Positions 8,825-17,616 of a DNA stretch of 64,000 nt are shown here, in pieces. Position numbers and translations under genes: made by a program. Within the stretch, counting starts at the first letter, position 1. The number at the start of each line of letters is the position of its first letter. This DNA is from an uncultured Azospirillum sp. (lineage in GTDB: Bacteria; Pseudomonadota; Alphaproteobacteria; Azospirillales; Azospirillaceae). The notes beneath the pieces were generated by a model that was not told the DNA's origin, ran no database searches, and saw only the letters and a program-made list of their open reading frames with translations. The DNA lies in contig NZ_CAMLJP010000015.1 in NCBI RefSeq assembly GCF_946480385.1, positions 5,909 to 69,908 on the forward strand, read 5' to 3'.

Positions 8825-11640
8825 TGCCGGAGCCGGCAGCCGATCCCAAGGCCGCTCCCACCGCGGACAGCCCGCCGGCCGCCGGTTCGGAACCCTCCTT
8901 TCGTCGCTTCCTTCACAATCTCAATTTGCCGGTGGCCGTTCCCGTTCTGGCTTTGATTGCCGGTGCGGGCCTGTCCGTTCTGGCCATGCTCTATTCCGGC
9001 GGCCAGCTGCACCGGGAGGAGGAGCATCGCTTCGCAGCAAGGGTCGAGGAAATCCACGGCCAGCTGGCCGACCGCCTGCGGGTGTACGAACAGGTGGCGC
9101 GCAGCGCCGCCTCGCTGGTGATGACCTTCCCCGACCTGCATTGGACGCAGTGGAACCGCTTCGTCGAGGCACTGGACGTGCCGCAGCGCTATCCCGGCAT
9201 CATCTCCATCGCCTATGCCCGCGAGGTCGCGGCCGGCCGCGTCGGCGATCTGGTGGCGTCGATGCGGGCGGCCGGCCTGTCGGAGTTCCGCATTTGGCCC
9301 GAGACGGCGGGGGCGGAGCGCGTGGTGAACATCTTCGCCGCGCCGGTCAACGAGGGGAACGCGCGCGCCATCGGCTTCGACATGATGTCGGAGGCGATCC
9401 GGCGCTCCGCCATCGAACGGGCGCGCGACAGCGGCGAGCCCGCCGCCACCCGCGCGATCACGCTGAAGATCGACGAGGCGTCCGGGGCCGGGCCCTCCTT
9501 CATCCTCTATCAGGCGACCTATCGCGGCGATCCGCTGCCGCCGTCGCTGGAGGCGCGGCGTGCCTCCTTCACCGGCGTGGTGCTGACCCCGGTCAGGATC
9601 GGCCCGCTGGTGGACGGGCTGACCGACGGGAACCGCCAGGACACCGGCATCGAGATCTACGACGTGCCGCCGGCGGATGCCGAGTTTCCGCTGTACCGCA
9701 GCCGCCGCCCGCTGGACGCCACGCCCGCCATCAGCCTGACGCGGGAACTGCCGGTCGGCGGGCGGATGTGGACCGTGCGGTACGACAGCCTACCCGACGG
9801 CCTGTTCACCGCGCATGACTGGGTGCCCGGCGCGCTGCTGGCCGGCGGGCTGGCCCTCAGCATCGCGCTGTCGCTGGTCCTGCGCATGATGCTGGTCACC
9901 CACTCGCGCGCGGTGGAGCTGGCCGAGGAGATGACGGCCTCGCTCCGCCTGCGGGGGGCGGAACGGCAGCAGCTGTTCACCCAGGCGCCGCTGGGCATCG
10001 CGCTGGTCGGCACCGACGGGCTGGTGCTGGACTGCAATCCGGCCTTCGCCGCCGCCGCCGGCCTGCCCCGTCAGGATCTGCTCGGCACCGACCTGCGCAT
10101 GCGCTTCGGCGATCAGGCGTCGGTCTTCGCGCTGGAGGCGGCGCTGCAGGGGGAGAGCGGCAAGCTCGAATCCGACCAGCCCCTGCTGCTGGGCGGCCGG
10201 CGCAGCCATTTCAGCCTGCATTTCCAGCCGGTCACCGCCGACGGCGCGCTGAAATTCGTCCTGACCTTCGCCGAGGACATCGGCGAGAAGCGCCGGGCCG
10301 AGCAGCACATCCAGTATCTGGCCCATTTCGACGCGCTGACCGGCCTGCCCAACCGCGTCCTGCTGTACGACCGCATCGCCCAGGCCCTGCGCGAGGGGCG
10401 GCGCGACGGCACCAAGGTGGCGGTGCTGTTCATCGATCTCGACCGCTTCAAGGTCATCAACGACAGCCTGGGCCACAGCTTCGGCGACGAGGTGCTGCGC
10501 TCGGTGGCGCGCCGCCTGCAGGCGGGCCTGCGCGAATCCGACACCGTCGGCCGGCTGGGCGGCGACGAGTTCCTGATCGTCGTCCGCCGGGTGACGGAGC
10601 CGGGCGACGCCGCCCGCGTGGCGGAAAAGGTGGTGGCGCATCTGGCCAGCCCCTTCGCGGTCGGCGGCCAGAATTTCGTGGTGACGCCCAGCGTCGGCAT
10701 CAGCCTCTACCCCGACGACGCCGAGGATCCCGAAGGGCTGATCCGCTGCGCCGACATCGCCATGTACCATGCCAAGGAGCAGGGCCGGAACGGCTTCCGC
10801 TTCGTCACCAAGGAGATGGGCGCCAAGTCGCGCGAGCGCATGGACCTGGAGGGCAGCCTGCGCCAGGCGATCCGCGACGGTCAGCTGTTCCTGGTCTACC
10901 AGCCCCAGGTCGACACCCTGACCGGCCGCATCGTCGGTCTGGAGGCGCTGATCCGCTGGCGCCACCCCGACGAGGGGCTGATCCTGCCCGGCCGCTTCCT
11001 GCCGGTGGCGGAGGAGACCGGTCTGGTCCTGGCGATGGGCGATTGGGTGCTGTTCGAGGCCTGCGCCCAGATCCGGCGCTGGCGCACGCACTTCGGCCTG
11101 TCGATCCCGGTGGCGGTCAACGTTTCCGGCGCCCAGTTCCGCGACGGCCAGCTGCCGGCCAAGGTCGCCCGCGCGCTGGACGCCAACGGCCTGAGCGGAC
11201 CGGAGCTGGAGATCGAGGTGACGGAAAGCACGCTGATCGACGACGTCGAATCGGCGGCGGCGACCCTGGCGGCCTTGAAGCAGCGCGGAGTCCTGATCGC
11301 GCTGGACGATTTCGGCACCGGCTATTCCAGCCTCAGCTATCTGCACCGTCTGCCGATCGACAAGCTGAAGATCGACCGGTCCTTCATCCACGATTTGTCG
11401 ACCGGCGCCAGCGACGCCTCCGTCCCCCGCGCCATCGTCGGCCTGGGCCGCAGCCTGGGCCTGTCGGTGATCGCCGAGGGGGTGGAGACGCAGGAACAGC
11501 TGCAACTGCTGCGCGATCTCGCCTGCGAAAGCTACCAGGGCTTCCTGTTCAGCCGCCCCATCCCGGTCGAGGAGGTGGAGGCTCTGCTGGAGAAGATGAC
11601 GGCCGTGCAGCCCCCCGTGCAGCCCGTATCGGCGGAATAG
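8824..11640 (+). CDS. CHASE-PAS-GGDEF-EAL bifunctional c-di-GMP signalling protein
   Basis: The 938-residue inner-membrane protein has a first membrane helix near residues 39-60, a periplasmic CHASE sensor domain (about 75-330) and a second helix near 337-360. A PAS domain (about 385-490), GGDEF (about 500-660) and EAL (about 680-930) follow. The diguanylate cyclase signature GGDEF is intact at 579-583. The phosphodiesterase signature EAL is intact at 707-709, with the DDFGTGYSSLSYL loop and ExTES metal-ligand region also present. Both activities could therefore be real, or one may be regulatory. CHASE domains bind small extracellular ligands. It overlaps the upstream hypothetical gene by one base. 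The next gene converges 11 bp beyond its stop. Confidence 0.95.
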   Translation: MPEPAADPKAAPTADSPPAAGSEPSFRRFLHNLNLPVAVPVLALIAGAGLSVLAMLYSGGQLHREEEHRFAARVEEIHGQLADRLRVYEQVARSAASLVMTFPDLHWTQWNRFVEALDVPQRYPGIISIAYAREVAAGRVGDLVASMRAAGLSEFRIWPETAGAERVVNIFAAPVNEGNARAIGFDMMSEAIRRSAIERARDSGEPAATRAITLKIDEASGAGPSFILYQATYRGDPLPPSLEARRASFTGVVLTPVRIGPLVDGLTDGNRQDTGIEIYDVPPADAEFPLYRSRRPLDATPAISLTRELPVGGRMWTVRYDSLPDGLFTAHDWVPGALLAGGLALSIALSLVLRMMLVTHSRAVELAEEMTASLRLRGAERQQLFTQAPLGIALVGTDGLVLDCNPAFAAAAGLPRQDLLGTDLRMRFGDQASVFALEAALQGESGKLESDQPLLLGGRRSHFSLHFQPVTADGALKFVLTFAEDIGEKRRAEQHIQYLAHFDALTGLPNRVLLYDRIAQALREGRRDGTKVAVLFIDLDRFKVINDSLGHSFGDEVLRSVARRLQAGLRESDTVGRLGGDEFLIVVRRVTEPGDAARVAEKVVAHLASPFAVGGQNFVVTPSVGISLYPDDAEDPEGLIRCADIAMYHAKEQGRNGFRFVTKEMGAKSRERMDLEGSLRQAIRDGQLFLVYQPQVDTLTGRIVGLEALIRWRHPDEGLILPGRFLPVAEETGLVLAMGDWVLFEACAQIRRWRTHFGLSIPVAVNVSGAQFRDGQLPAKVARALDANGLSGPELEIEVTESTLIDDVESAAATLAALKQRGVLIALDDFGTGYSSLSYLHRLPIDKLKIDRSFIHDLSTGASDASVPRAIVGLGRSLGLSVIAEGVETQEQLQLLRDLACESYQGFLFSRPIPVEEVEALLEKMTAVQPPVQPVSAE

Positions 11641-11651
11641 GGCGCTGTGCC

Positions 11652-12284
11652 TCACTCATACACGGCGTCGCGCGGGCCGGTATCTCCCAACGCCATCTTG
11701 ACGAAGGCGTCGGCCGTCAGGTCTGCGTCGAGCAGCGCGCCATGGTGGGCGAAGCGATCGCTCCGGTCGAGCCACAGCCGGTCGCACAGCGCATCGAGCG
11801 AGCCGGAAGCGCCGGGGAAGGCCTCGTGCGACATCTCCTTGGTACAGATGAACCGATCCGCCGGGAAGGTGTCGGCACCCCATGCGGCGCGTCCGCAGCG
11901 CGCGAACTCGTGGTTCAGGAAGTCCATCTCGTTCTCATAGGCATGGGCCACCAGAAGATCCTCGCCCAGAAAGGCGAGAAGCGCGTCGGCGATTTCGGGA
12001 AAGCGGGGCGCCGTCTTCAGGTCGGCGGGCTTGATGCCGTGCACCTTGATGGAGTCGGGATGGAGAGGGGCGTCGGGGTTGACCCGCGTCTCCCAGCTGC
12101 GCGCTTTCCTCCAGCCATCGCCCTCGCGGAGGAGTTCGAGACACCCGATTTCGATGATGATGCCGGGCTGACGCAGGCCCTTGGGCGCCTTACGGATGTC
12201 CTGGAGGCTCGGCAGGCGCCGTCCGGTCGTCTCGATGTCGATTGCGACCAGCCGGTCACGCCCTTCCCATGGCTGCATGCTCAT
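11652..12284 (-). CDS. 3'-5' exonuclease, DnaQ/DEDD-family (DNA polymerase III epsilon-like)
   Basis: The 210-residue protein carries the exonuclease I motif VAIDIETTG near its N-terminus, with D and E as metal ligands. Motif II follows around LVAHAYENEMDFLNHEFARC, and motif III (H...D) in the C-terminal FAHHGALLDADLTADAFVKM. This is the DnaQ-like DEDDh order of an RNase T/Pol III epsilon proofreading exonuclease. It lacks the polymerase-binding tail of housekeeping DnaQ and is short, so it is more likely an auxiliary repair or RNA-processing exonuclease. ATG 12284 was chosen because the long upstream extension has no exonuclease features. It is convergent with the GGDEF-EAL gene and divergent from the DUF427 gene. 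Confidence 0.82.
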   Translation of the reverse strand: MSMQPWEGRDRLVAIDIETTGRRLPSLQDIRKAPKGLRQPGIIIEIGCLELLREGDGWRKARSWETRVNPDAPLHPDSIKVHGIKPADLKTAPRFPEIADALLAFLGEDLLVAHAYENEMDFLNHEFARCGRAAWGADTFPADRFICTKEMSHEAFPGASGSLDALCDRLWLDRSDRFAHHGALLDADLTADAFVKMALGDTGPRDAVYE

Positions 12285-12420
12285 TGAGATCCAATCTTTC
12301 TTCGGTGGAGCCACCTGTGGCACGGATGTGAAACGAGGACAACGCTCCGTCACACCGCCCAGAGTAGCATGGCGCAAGCGCCATGACCGGCGCGACCGCT
12401 GGCGAGCAAGGAGTATCGCT

Positions 12421-12789
12421 ATGAAAATTCCCGGCCCCGAGCATCCCATCACGATCATCCCCAACCCGAATCGGATCCGTGTCGTCTTCGCCGGCCGGGT
12501 CGTCGCCGAAACGGCACGCGCCCTGACGCTGACCGAGGCGAATTTGCCCATGGTCCACTATATTCCCCGCGCGGATGCCGACATGACGGCCTTCGAGCGC
12601 ACGGCGCACACGACGCACTGCCCTTACAAGGGGGATGCCGCTTACTACAGCCTGCGCGTGGGTGACCGCGTCGCGGTCAACGCTGTCTGGACCTACGAGA
12701 CTCCCTATCCCGCCGTGGCGGCCATCCGCGACCATTTGGCGTTCTATCCGGACCGCGTCGATTGCATCGAAGAGCACGCGGCCCCATAG
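12421..12789 (+). CDS. DUF427 family protein
   Basis: This 122-residue protein matches the DUF427 family: it has the conserved core THCPYKGDAAYYSL followed by VWTYETPYPAVAAIRDHLAFYPDRV. DUF427 proteins are small beta-rich cytoplasmic proteins without an agreed function; some are fused to or near redox or nucleotide enzymes. AAGGAGT upstream of the ATG is a strong ribosome binding site and fixes the start. It is divergent from the exonuclease gene, and the 130 bp between them hold no recognisable promoter. Beyond its stop, composition drops toward the AT-rich patch. Confidence 0.88.
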   Translation: MKIPGPEHPITIIPNPNRIRVVFAGRVVAETARALTLTEANLPMVHYIPRADADMTAFERTAHTTHCPYKGDAAYYSLRVGDRVAVNAVWTYETPYPAVAAIRDHLAFYPDRVDCIEEHAAP

Positions 12790-12987
12790 CGGAAGCCAGC
12801 GGAGGGCTCCGCATGTGGTGCGGTTCTGTTCGCTATGCCGGCTGTGTCTGCTTGTGACCCGAAGCGGACCCAAAGCGGAAGTTGGTCGCGACCACAATAT
12901 TGTCCTATGACACCATCTATAGCTGTAATCGTTCGGGGAAAAATCTCATGCTGGTAACGTTCAAGCTATTGATCGGTAAGTTGTCTT

Positions 12988-15027
12988 CTAACCTGCTGCT
13001 GGCGCATCCGCTAGGTCATCTGAAGCATCGGCATCCGTTGGCGAATCGTCATCCGCCTCTCCCTCGACGATAACACCCTCAAGGAATTCCCGGTGCTTCT
13101 CCTGAAGGAAAGCCAGCGCTTGCCCGTCGTCGACACCGTGCTCCAGCGCCTGCTTCACGAACTGAAGGCGAGCAAGATTCTCGTCAAGGATTTCGCCCCA
13201 TGTCTTTACGGCAATAGTAATATTCTTACCTTTGTTTACAAGGCGCCGCTCCTTGTCAGGTCCAGATTCGATTTCCTCCCTGACAAAGTCGTCGTACTCG
13301 TCAGAGACCAGCACAAAATGCCATCGCACGCCGTCCACCCGGTGATATCGGCTGTCACGTGACACTGATAGGGCATAGTCCTTGATCTGCGTAAGTTCTT
13401 TGGACGTGAGTGTTACCTTAGGCGCTTTCAATTCGACGACCAAGTGCTCGAAGTCGTTGGCCCGGTGCCGCCTTTGTGCTCTTGAGAGCATTAGATCGAC
13501 GATGCCGCGCTTGCGTGTCAACAGCTTCACAGGCTCATCGATAATCAAATCCGGATCGAGCTTTTCCTTGTGTACCTTGAGGACTGTTGTCAACTCCTTG
13601 TCGCTGGCCCAGAGGTTGAATTCCTCCCCGAATATCCAGGTGTTGGTTTCGAGGATCTTGTGGAGTTGGGACCGCTCCTTCAACCGTGCCTTGACCTCCG
13701 TATCGAACAGTATGATGCGCAGGGCCTGAAGGAACTTGAGCCGGTCGGCGACCATCGTGGCAGCGCTGATGACGCCGACAAGGTCCGTCTCGTCGAGAAG
13801 CGTGGCGAGCTCCTTCTGCTTCCGTTTCGGCAGACGGAGTACCTCGTCGAGGATCCGCTGCAACTCGGCCGGGCTGCGTTCGATGGCATGCCGCAGCATG
13901 CGAAGGTGCAGCGCCATTTGCTGCCGCGGAACTTCTGCACCTTCCGGCGTAGCCTCTTGAACGGTAACGGCGACAATCTCGAAGATTTGCCGTTCGGCGT
14001 GTTCCAATTTAGTGGCCGCCTCGCCTTCGTACGGATAGACGTTCTGGCTTTTCCAGTCGTCCACCACTTTCCGGGCTCGCTCGGCGGTGCGCTCGCGGAC
14101 GATCTCCTTGATCTTATTCCGTGCCTCTTCCACGGCGGTCACCAGAGCCGGAACCATTTCGGCCAAGTCGAGGCGGTTTTCGAGGTTGAGCGCAGCGATC
14201 AACGGAGACTTTAGGTATGCCGAAAAGCGAAAGTCGCCAACATGGAACCGCGTCTCGACTTGCGAGAGCGGGAATCCCTTGGCATTGCAGAGATAAAGGG
14301 CTCGCTTGGTCTGACGATGCCACTCGATGATTTCCAACGAGGCAGGGTGCTGGTTTCCATCCTCGTCCAAGATCGGCGACAGCGCTTCTTCCCAAGTGTT
14401 GGCAATTGCCGTCCCGGGATCGATGCGCTCGCCACCGACCGTGATGGAGACGTCCCGGTAGTGCTTGAGGTAGATCGCAAAGATCTCCGATAACTCTTGG
14501 ATAGAGTTGTCGGGCATCAGCGAAGTGAAGTTCTTCTTGAGCTCTCCGACCGTCACGATGACGCCGGTCGGTGCGGCACCTTCGACCTCAACCTCGGAAT
14601 TGCTAAGGCGGATCCGACGAATGTTGCTCTCGAGAACACTCATGGTGAAGCGATAGAGCTTCCCGGCGCGCTCATAGGTGCTGTTCCAGTCGGTGACACG
14701 CCCCAGCGCGAATGCTTTGAACCTGCCACGCCCTTCCTGACCATGCAGTTGCCGGCGAAGTCCTTTGGTGAGTATGCCGGCCTTCTTCCACGAGCCACCC
14801 AAGTTGCGGAAAAGAAGCGGCGCGTCGGCGTAGGGTATGCCATGGCCGTTGTCGGCGATGATGATACTCTTCATACCGCCGAGCCCATCGTCCACGAAGT
14901 CGACGGTCACCTTCGTTGCATCGGCATCGAGCGCATTCCAGATGAGTTCAGACAAGGCGGCAATCGGTTGCGCCCTTGATTGGCGCTCGAGAAAGTCTTG
15001 CTGGATTTCGACTGAATACTCGGGCAT
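12988..15027 (-). CDS. GHKL (Hsp90/MutL-type) ATPase fused to a Shedu-like PD-(D/E)XK nuclease; candidate stand-alone defence protein
   Basis: The 679-residue protein starts with a Bergerat-fold ATPase: N-box E27-x3-N31 in ELIWNALDA, G1 D59 NGHGI, and a Gly-rich G2 lid GQEGRGRFKAFALG at 96-109. A long helical middle with no family I can name follows. Residues about 450-610 look like a PD-(D/E)XK nuclease of the DUF4263/SduA (Shedu) type. The visible elements are LETNTWIFGEEF, D493 in DPDLII, D511 in GIVDLML, the ExK pair E532/K534 in VVELKAP, and QIKDYALSV. The tail is acidic and disordered. Hand counts of sample lines in this gene give 28-33 G/C of 60 bases, against 39 of 60 in a neighbouring-gene line, which suggests transfer. 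No partner gene lies on this strand. A defence role is inference; the GHKL assignment is firm. Confidence 0.82.
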   Translation of the reverse strand: MPEYSVEIQQDFLERQSRAQPIAALSELIWNALDADATKVTVDFVDDGLGGMKSIIIADNGHGIPYADAPLLFRNLGGSWKKAGILTKGLRRQLHGQEGRGRFKAFALGRVTDWNSTYERAGKLYRFTMSVLESNIRRIRLSNSEVEVEGAAPTGVIVTVGELKKNFTSLMPDNSIQELSEIFAIYLKHYRDVSITVGGERIDPGTAIANTWEEALSPILDEDGNQHPASLEIIEWHRQTKRALYLCNAKGFPLSQVETRFHVGDFRFSAYLKSPLIAALNLENRLDLAEMVPALVTAVEEARNKIKEIVRERTAERARKVVDDWKSQNVYPYEGEAATKLEHAERQIFEIVAVTVQEATPEGAEVPRQQMALHLRMLRHAIERSPAELQRILDEVLRLPKRKQKELATLLDETDLVGVISAATMVADRLKFLQALRIILFDTEVKARLKERSQLHKILETNTWIFGEEFNLWASDKELTTVLKVHKEKLDPDLIIDEPVKLLTRKRGIVDLMLSRAQRRHRANDFEHLVVELKAPKVTLTSKELTQIKDYALSVSRDSRYHRVDGVRWHFVLVSDEYDDFVREEIESGPDKERRLVNKGKNITIAVKTWGEILDENLARLQFVKQALEHGVDDGQALAFLQEKHREFLEGVIVEGEADDDSPTDADASDDLADAPAAG

Positions 15028-15413
15028 GCAGAGCCTACGTGGCTTGGTGTGGTCGGTGGCGGAGCATTAGAATAGATGCAGGCTCCCTTGTCGCCGAGAA
15101 AATGTAGCACCTACGCAGGATGTTCGCTGGTCACTGCCGTCCAGCCGAGTCCCCGTTTGTCCGTGAACATTCCATGCTGACAGGTTTCCGGACTGGAAGT
15201 TTCCCGGAAGGGCTTCCGGGCAAGATTGGTAACGTCCGCTCCTGGCGCTTTGCGGACATTATCACTTCAGCACCGTAAGCTAGACACCGGGCCAATTTCA
15301 AACCGCCGATCACTCCCATTCGGCCACCCTCCGCACTTTCTCAAAACCCCACCATAAAAGGAAAATCTTCCTGTATCCTCCCCCGCAAGCCCCCTCGCTT
15401 GTGGAGTTCCGCC
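15028..15413. other. AT-richer intergenic region with two hairpins; no convincing gene
   Basis: No believable gene is seen in these 386 bases. Two inverted repeats are present: CCCGGAAG/CTTCCGGG at 15203-15210 and 15213-15220 with a 2-base gap, and GTCCGC/GCGGAC at 15234-15239 and 15252-15257. A 62-codon minus-strand frame covers them but has no ribosome binding site and odd composition. The region separates the low-GC GHKL-nuclease gene from normal-GC DNA and may contain the promoter of that gene or the scar of an insertion. Confidence 0.6.
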
Positions 15414-16109
15414 ATGCCCGTCGATCCCCGCACCCTCGCCGCCGAAGCCCTTGGCGACCGTTTCCCCTGCTGGGCCGAAGAGCCGCCGGTGCCGGCCGAA
15501 GGCTCGCTGGTTCCCGGATCACAGTTCCATGACGAGCAATGGATCATGGCCGCCGGCATGTTGGCGCGCGGCAACAGCTTCCTGCAGGTCTCGCGCGCCA
15601 TGGGCTGCAGCCGCACCACGCTCTGGCGCGCCTATTACGGATCCAAGGATTTCCGTCACAGGGTGTGGTGGGAACGGCAGGCGCTGAACCGTGAGGCCGA
15701 GCTGCGCCTGTCCTCTCTGCGCATCCTGGTCGCCGAGCAGATCGAGCGGCTGGTGACCTCCGGCGACCCGGCGACGGTGCGCTGGCTGGCCGAGCGGCTC
15801 GGCCTCTTCGCCGGCCTCGACATGCCCGCGGCCAGGCGGCAAGCCCCGCAAGCCGACTCCCGGCCCGCTCCCAAACCTGAAGATCCCCCCGCCGTCACCG
15901 TTCCCGAACTGGACGACGATCTCCCCGGCGAACTGCGCGAACGCATGGCCCCCAATCCGCAGGCCGTCGCCGCCATCCTGGCCCGTCCGGAATCGGCCGG
16001 CCCGAAGGGGGTCTTCCCCTGGACCGCCAACCAGTATGAGCATTACCCCAACCTCAACCCCGGCCCGGTGAGCCGCCGCGCCGCCGGCGCCTTCTCCTGG
16101 CGCCGGTAG
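15414..16109 (+). CDS. Helix-turn-helix protein of unknown function (terminase-small-subunit-like N-half)
   Basis: The 231-residue protein has a probable helix-turn-helix at about residues 45-75, where ARGNSFLQVSRAMGCSRTTL is followed by WRAYYGS. A basic, Trp/Arg-rich helix and a second helical unit (VRWLAERLGLF) come next. The layout resembles homeodomain-like DNA-binding proteins, including some phage terminase small subunits, but no phage gene is nearby and the match is weak. The C-terminal half is Pro-rich and likely disordered, ending GAFSWRR. GGAG 8 bases upstream supports ATG 15414. It follows the AT-rich patch but has normal GC content itself. Function unknown. Confidence 0.7.
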   Translation: MPVDPRTLAAEALGDRFPCWAEEPPVPAEGSLVPGSQFHDEQWIMAAGMLARGNSFLQVSRAMGCSRTTLWRAYYGSKDFRHRVWWERQALNREAELRLSSLRILVAEQIERLVTSGDPATVRWLAERLGLFAGLDMPAARRQAPQADSRPAPKPEDPPAVTVPELDDDLPGELRERMAPNPQAVAAILARPESAGPKGVFPWTANQYEHYPNLNPGPVSRRAAGAFSWRR

Positions 16110-16148
16110 ATGGAACATCGGCCGGAACCTGTTCCACGCCGTTCCATC
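16109..16148. terminator. Nested inverted repeat between convergent genes
   Basis: GATGGAAC (16109-16116) and GTTCCATC (16141-16148) are exact complements. Inside them GGAAC (16124-16128) pairs with GTTCC (16131-16135). The structure lies exactly between two converging genes, so it may end transcription from both sides. There is no T run. Confidence 0.5.
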
Positions 16149-16162
16149 CGCCGCTCCGCCGG

Positions 16163-17467
16163 TCAGAAGCGCAACCCGTCCTGTCCCCCCATCAGGTCCA
16201 GTGTCGCCAGCGCCATCACCTGCGCCGCCTTTACCATGTCGTCGATGCCGACCCATTCGTCGGGCTGGTGGGCGAGGTCGAGGATGCCGGGGCCGTAGGC
16301 GATGCAGTCCTTCAACTGGCCGACGCGCACCACATGCTTCTGGTCATAGGTGCCGGGGGAAACCACATGCTGCGCCGGGCGGCCCAGCACCGTTTCGATG
16401 GCGGCGGCCACCGCACGCACCACCGGCGCGTCGGCGTCGGTCATCGTCGGCAGGAAGGCCAGCACCTCGCGCAGCTCGTACGCGAAGCCGGGGCGGGTGC
16501 AGCGCAGGTCCTCCAGGATGGCGACGATCTCGCCGCGCACCGCCTCGGGGTCCTCCTCGATCAGGTACCGGCGGTCGATCACCATGCGGCAGCGGTCGGG
16601 CACCATCGGGCTGGGCAGGCCGCCATGGTCCTCGCGCTGGCCGCCATGGATGGCGTTGATGTTGATGGTGGACTGGCGCGCCCCCTCCGGCACCACCGGC
16701 ATCTCGGTGCGCTTGGCGGCGAGGCGGGGGATCAGCTCGGTCTCGATCCGGTGCAGCACGGCGCCCATGTGGCGCACCGCGCAGTTGCCGAGGAAGGGCA
16801 TGGAGCCGTGGGCGACGCGGCCCTTGGTCTCGATCTCCGCCCACCAGACGCCGCGATGGCCGATGCAGACGCGGTCGACGTTCAGCGGCTCCGGAATGAT
16901 GACGTGGTCGACGCGGGGCCGGGAGAAATAGCCGAGCTTCGCCAGATGCCCGACGCCGCCATAGCCGCCGGATTCCTCGTCCACCGTGCCGGAGATCCCC
17001 AGGGCGCCGGCGGTCAGCAGCCCTTCCTCCAGCAGCGATTCCACGGCGATTATCGACGCGGCGATGCCGCCCTTCATGTCGCAGGCGCCGCGGCCATAGA
17101 CCCGGCCGTCCTTCACCACCCCGCCGAAGGGATCGACGGTCCAGCCCTGGCCGGCCGGCACCACGTCGATATGGCCGTTGAAATGGACGCAGGGTCCCGG
17201 ACGCGGCGCCTCGATGCGGGCGACGACGTTGGTGCGCGGATAGCGGTCGCTGTCGCCGGCCGCCCCCTCCGCCCGCACATACTCGACATCGAATCCACGC
17301 GCCGCCAGCCGCCGGCCGATCAGCTCGGCGCAGTCGGTATAGACGTCGCCCGGCGGGTTGACGGTGGGGATGCGGATCAGATCCTGCGTCAGCGCGACCA
17401 GATCGTCGCGCCGCGATTCGATACGGCGGAACAGCAGCTTGGTTGCGGCGTCGGTGTCGGAACGCAT
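16163..17467 (-). CDS. M20-family amidohydrolase (ArgE/DapE-like deacylase)
   Basis: The 434-residue enzyme has the two-zinc M20 peptidase motifs in order: GHIDVVP (first His ligand and catalytic Asp), CDMKGG (bridging Asp), DEESGG (catalytic Glu and Glu ligand), a Glu in IIPEPLN, and a C-terminal His region around QPDEWVGIDD. A dimerisation lid domain lies between. The family cleaves N-acyl groups from amino acids such as acetylornithine or succinyl-diaminopimelate, or carbamoyl and dipeptide substrates; the substrate is not readable here. MRSDTDAATK was chosen as the start because GGGAGAGG precedes it. It diverges from the hydratase-family gene by about 150 bp. Confidence 0.88.
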   Translation of the reverse strand: MRSDTDAATKLLFRRIESRRDDLVALTQDLIRIPTVNPPGDVYTDCAELIGRRLAARGFDVEYVRAEGAAGDSDRYPRTNVVARIEAPRPGPCVHFNGHIDVVPAGQGWTVDPFGGVVKDGRVYGRGACDMKGGIAASIIAVESLLEEGLLTAGALGISGTVDEESGGYGGVGHLAKLGYFSRPRVDHVIIPEPLNVDRVCIGHRGVWWAEIETKGRVAHGSMPFLGNCAVRHMGAVLHRIETELIPRLAAKRTEMPVVPEGARQSTININAIHGGQREDHGGLPSPMVPDRCRMVIDRRYLIEEDPEAVRGEIVAILEDLRCTRPGFAYELREVLAFLPTMTDADAPVVRAVAAAIETVLGRPAQHVVSPGTYDQKHVVRVGQLKDCIAYGPGILDLAHQPDEWVGIDDMVKAAQVMALATLDLMGGQDGLRF

Positions 17468-17616
17468 GGCCTCTCCCGCGGCAAGGACCGGTCCAGTGTC
17501 TCCGCAAGCGGATGGTCCGTCCACCCCGCCTTTCGGGAGCCATCATGGTGCAGCGCACTTTCCCGCCTCGGCCTGGACCGCTACAGTCGCGGCGCCCCTC
17601 AGCGGAGAAGCTTTCC

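Noticed and set aside
12790..12987. Possible small gene or promoter between DUF427 and the GHKL-nuclease gene
   Set aside because: Only short frames without ribosome binding sites. The stretch is AT-rich but shows no matching -35/-10 pair, and both flanking genes end here.
15131..15319. 62-codon minus-strand frame in the gap next to the GHKL-nuclease gene
   Set aside because: No ribosome binding site, contains two hairpins, and reads like degenerate repeat sequence instead of a protein.
15414..16109. Prophage remnant based on terminase-small-subunit likeness
   Set aside because: No other phage gene, integrase or attachment site is visible, and the similarity is limited to a generic helix-turn-helix.
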